A stretch of 32,233 bases of DNA from Deltaproteobacteria bacterium HGW-Deltaproteobacteria-17. Lineage in GTDB: Bacteria; Myxococcota_A; Polyangia; HGW-17. Position numbers and translations under genes: made by a program. The notes beneath the pieces are model-generated. The model worked only from the letters and a program-made list of their open reading frames with translations. It was not told the origin of the DNA and did not search any database. Shown here piece by piece: positions 31,835 through 32,233 of the stretch (position 1 is its first letter; each line of letters begins with the position of its first letter). Location of the stretch: NCBI GenBank assembly GCA_002841905.1, contig PHBF01000003.1, positions 1-32,233 of the forward strand. Direction: 5' to 3'.

Positions 31835-32233
31835 CTATTCCTTCTTCGTCGCCGAGTCGGGCTTCATGCCGGCGTCCGCAGGCCGGGGGTCATCGGTTTT
31901 GCCACCGGATCCGGCGTCGGGGATGATCTCCACCTCCTGTCCCTCGCGGAACTGGTCGGCGTTCTCCAGGATGACCCGGCTTCCGGGTTCGAGCCCGGAC
32001 AGGATCTGGATCTTGCCGTCGGCCATGAAGCCGACGCGCACGGCCCGGCGCCGGGCCGTGCCCTCCTCGATGGTGAACAGGAAACGCTCACCCTGCCTGG
32101 TCACGACGGCCGCTTCGGGCACGACCAGCTGGTTGGGGATCTCATCGAGCACCAGTCGGATCCGTGCGAACATGCCGGGGATCAGCCGCACCTCCTCGGT
32201 GAGGACGGCCTCGACCCACAGCACGCGGGACCT
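31835..32233 (-). CDS. RND periplasmic adaptor (membrane fusion protein), C-terminal part only
   Basis: The frame is open to the window edge and gives the last 132 residues. It shows the end of the beta-barrel domain (LIPGMFARIRLVLDE) and the membrane-proximal domain (LVVPEAAVVTRQGERFLFTIE and VRVGFMADGKIQILSGLEPGSRVI, as in AcrA/MdtA-like adaptors). A Lys/Asp-rich tail of about 30 residues follows. It would connect the inner-membrane pump encoded 10 bases downstream to an outer-membrane channel. A GTG at 32224 is inside the domain and is not the start. Confidence 0.93.
   Translation of the reverse strand, partial: RSRVLWVEAVLTEEVRLIPGMFARIRLVLDEIPNQLVVPEAAVVTRQGERFLFTIEEGTARRRAVRVGFMADGKIQILSGLEPGSRVILENADQFREGQEVEIIPDAGSGGKTDDPRPADAGMKPDSATKKE

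Noticed and set aside
29266-31926. 886-codon plus-strand open frame opposite the RND pump
   Set aside because: Antisense to a complete RND transporter and of biased composition; open only because of high GC at third positions.
32222-32224. GTG start for the adaptor at the right edge
   Set aside because: It falls inside the beta-barrel domain; the gene clearly continues beyond the window.

Overview
The window is GC-rich and densely coding: 24 protein genes (one partial at each end), no tRNA, rRNA, CRISPR array or insertion sequence that I can see, and no stretch of 300 bases without a gene. Several features point to the Myxococcota/Bradymonadota side of the former Deltaproteobacteria. There are many lipoproteins. 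Disulfide-rich repeats of the type CGDG-x(n)-E-x-CD-x3-L-x-G-x2-C-x2-LG occur in two of them. One lipoprotein has an Asn-Asn-Val / Asp-Gly-Gly low-complexity linker, and there is an RCC1-repeat lipoprotein and a Hanks-type kinase. The lineage is inferred from style, not from a marker-gene comparison. The very large 2-hydroxyacyl-CoA dehydratase activase-like protein, with conserved iron-sulfur cysteines, hints at an anaerobic or facultative life.

Layout. 1-177: end of an unidentified gene whose first 39 bases look chimeric. 295-2730: a tight three-gene cassette, one protein with a helical repeat followed by two zinc-ribbon proteins. 2897-3259: a small six-cysteine lipoprotein. 3370-8015 (minus): an operon of an endonuclease/exonuclease/phosphatase-fold lipoprotein, an M48 membrane protease and MnmG. 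8192-10000: a spermidine-synthase-like protein and an unknown lipoprotein. 10116-11438: a membrane protein fusing a CmpB-type (PF06541) domain to an HD domain. 11582-13360: Nfu and RarA, the latter with an extra winged-helix-like tail. 13562-16197: two translationally coupled Cys-rich lipoproteins, the second a GH43-family glycosidase. 16293-20160 (minus): BipA and a seven-repeat RCC1 lipoprotein. 20342-24706: a 1454-residue activase/dehydratase-like protein. 24789-28689: a compact four-gene operon of a degenerate GH13 protein, a second six-cysteine lipoprotein, a Ser/Thr kinase and a uracil-phosphoribosyltransferase-like protein. 28735-32233 (minus): an RND efflux pump and the end of its periplasmic adaptor.

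How the genes work together. Housekeeping genes (mnmG, nfu, rarA, bipA) alternate with envelope-directed accessory genes. The two best candidates for an undescribed system are the 24789-28689 operon and the 295-2730 cassette. The operon couples a GH13 fold that appears to have lost its catalytic nucleophile and acid/base to a membrane kinase and a nucleotide-type phosphoribosyltransferase with an added helical domain. The cassette is coupled by short spacing and an ATGA overlap and has no assigned function. The six-cysteine lipoproteins at 2897 and 26051 share the same cysteine spacing, although they sit 23 kb apart, so they form a small paralogous family.
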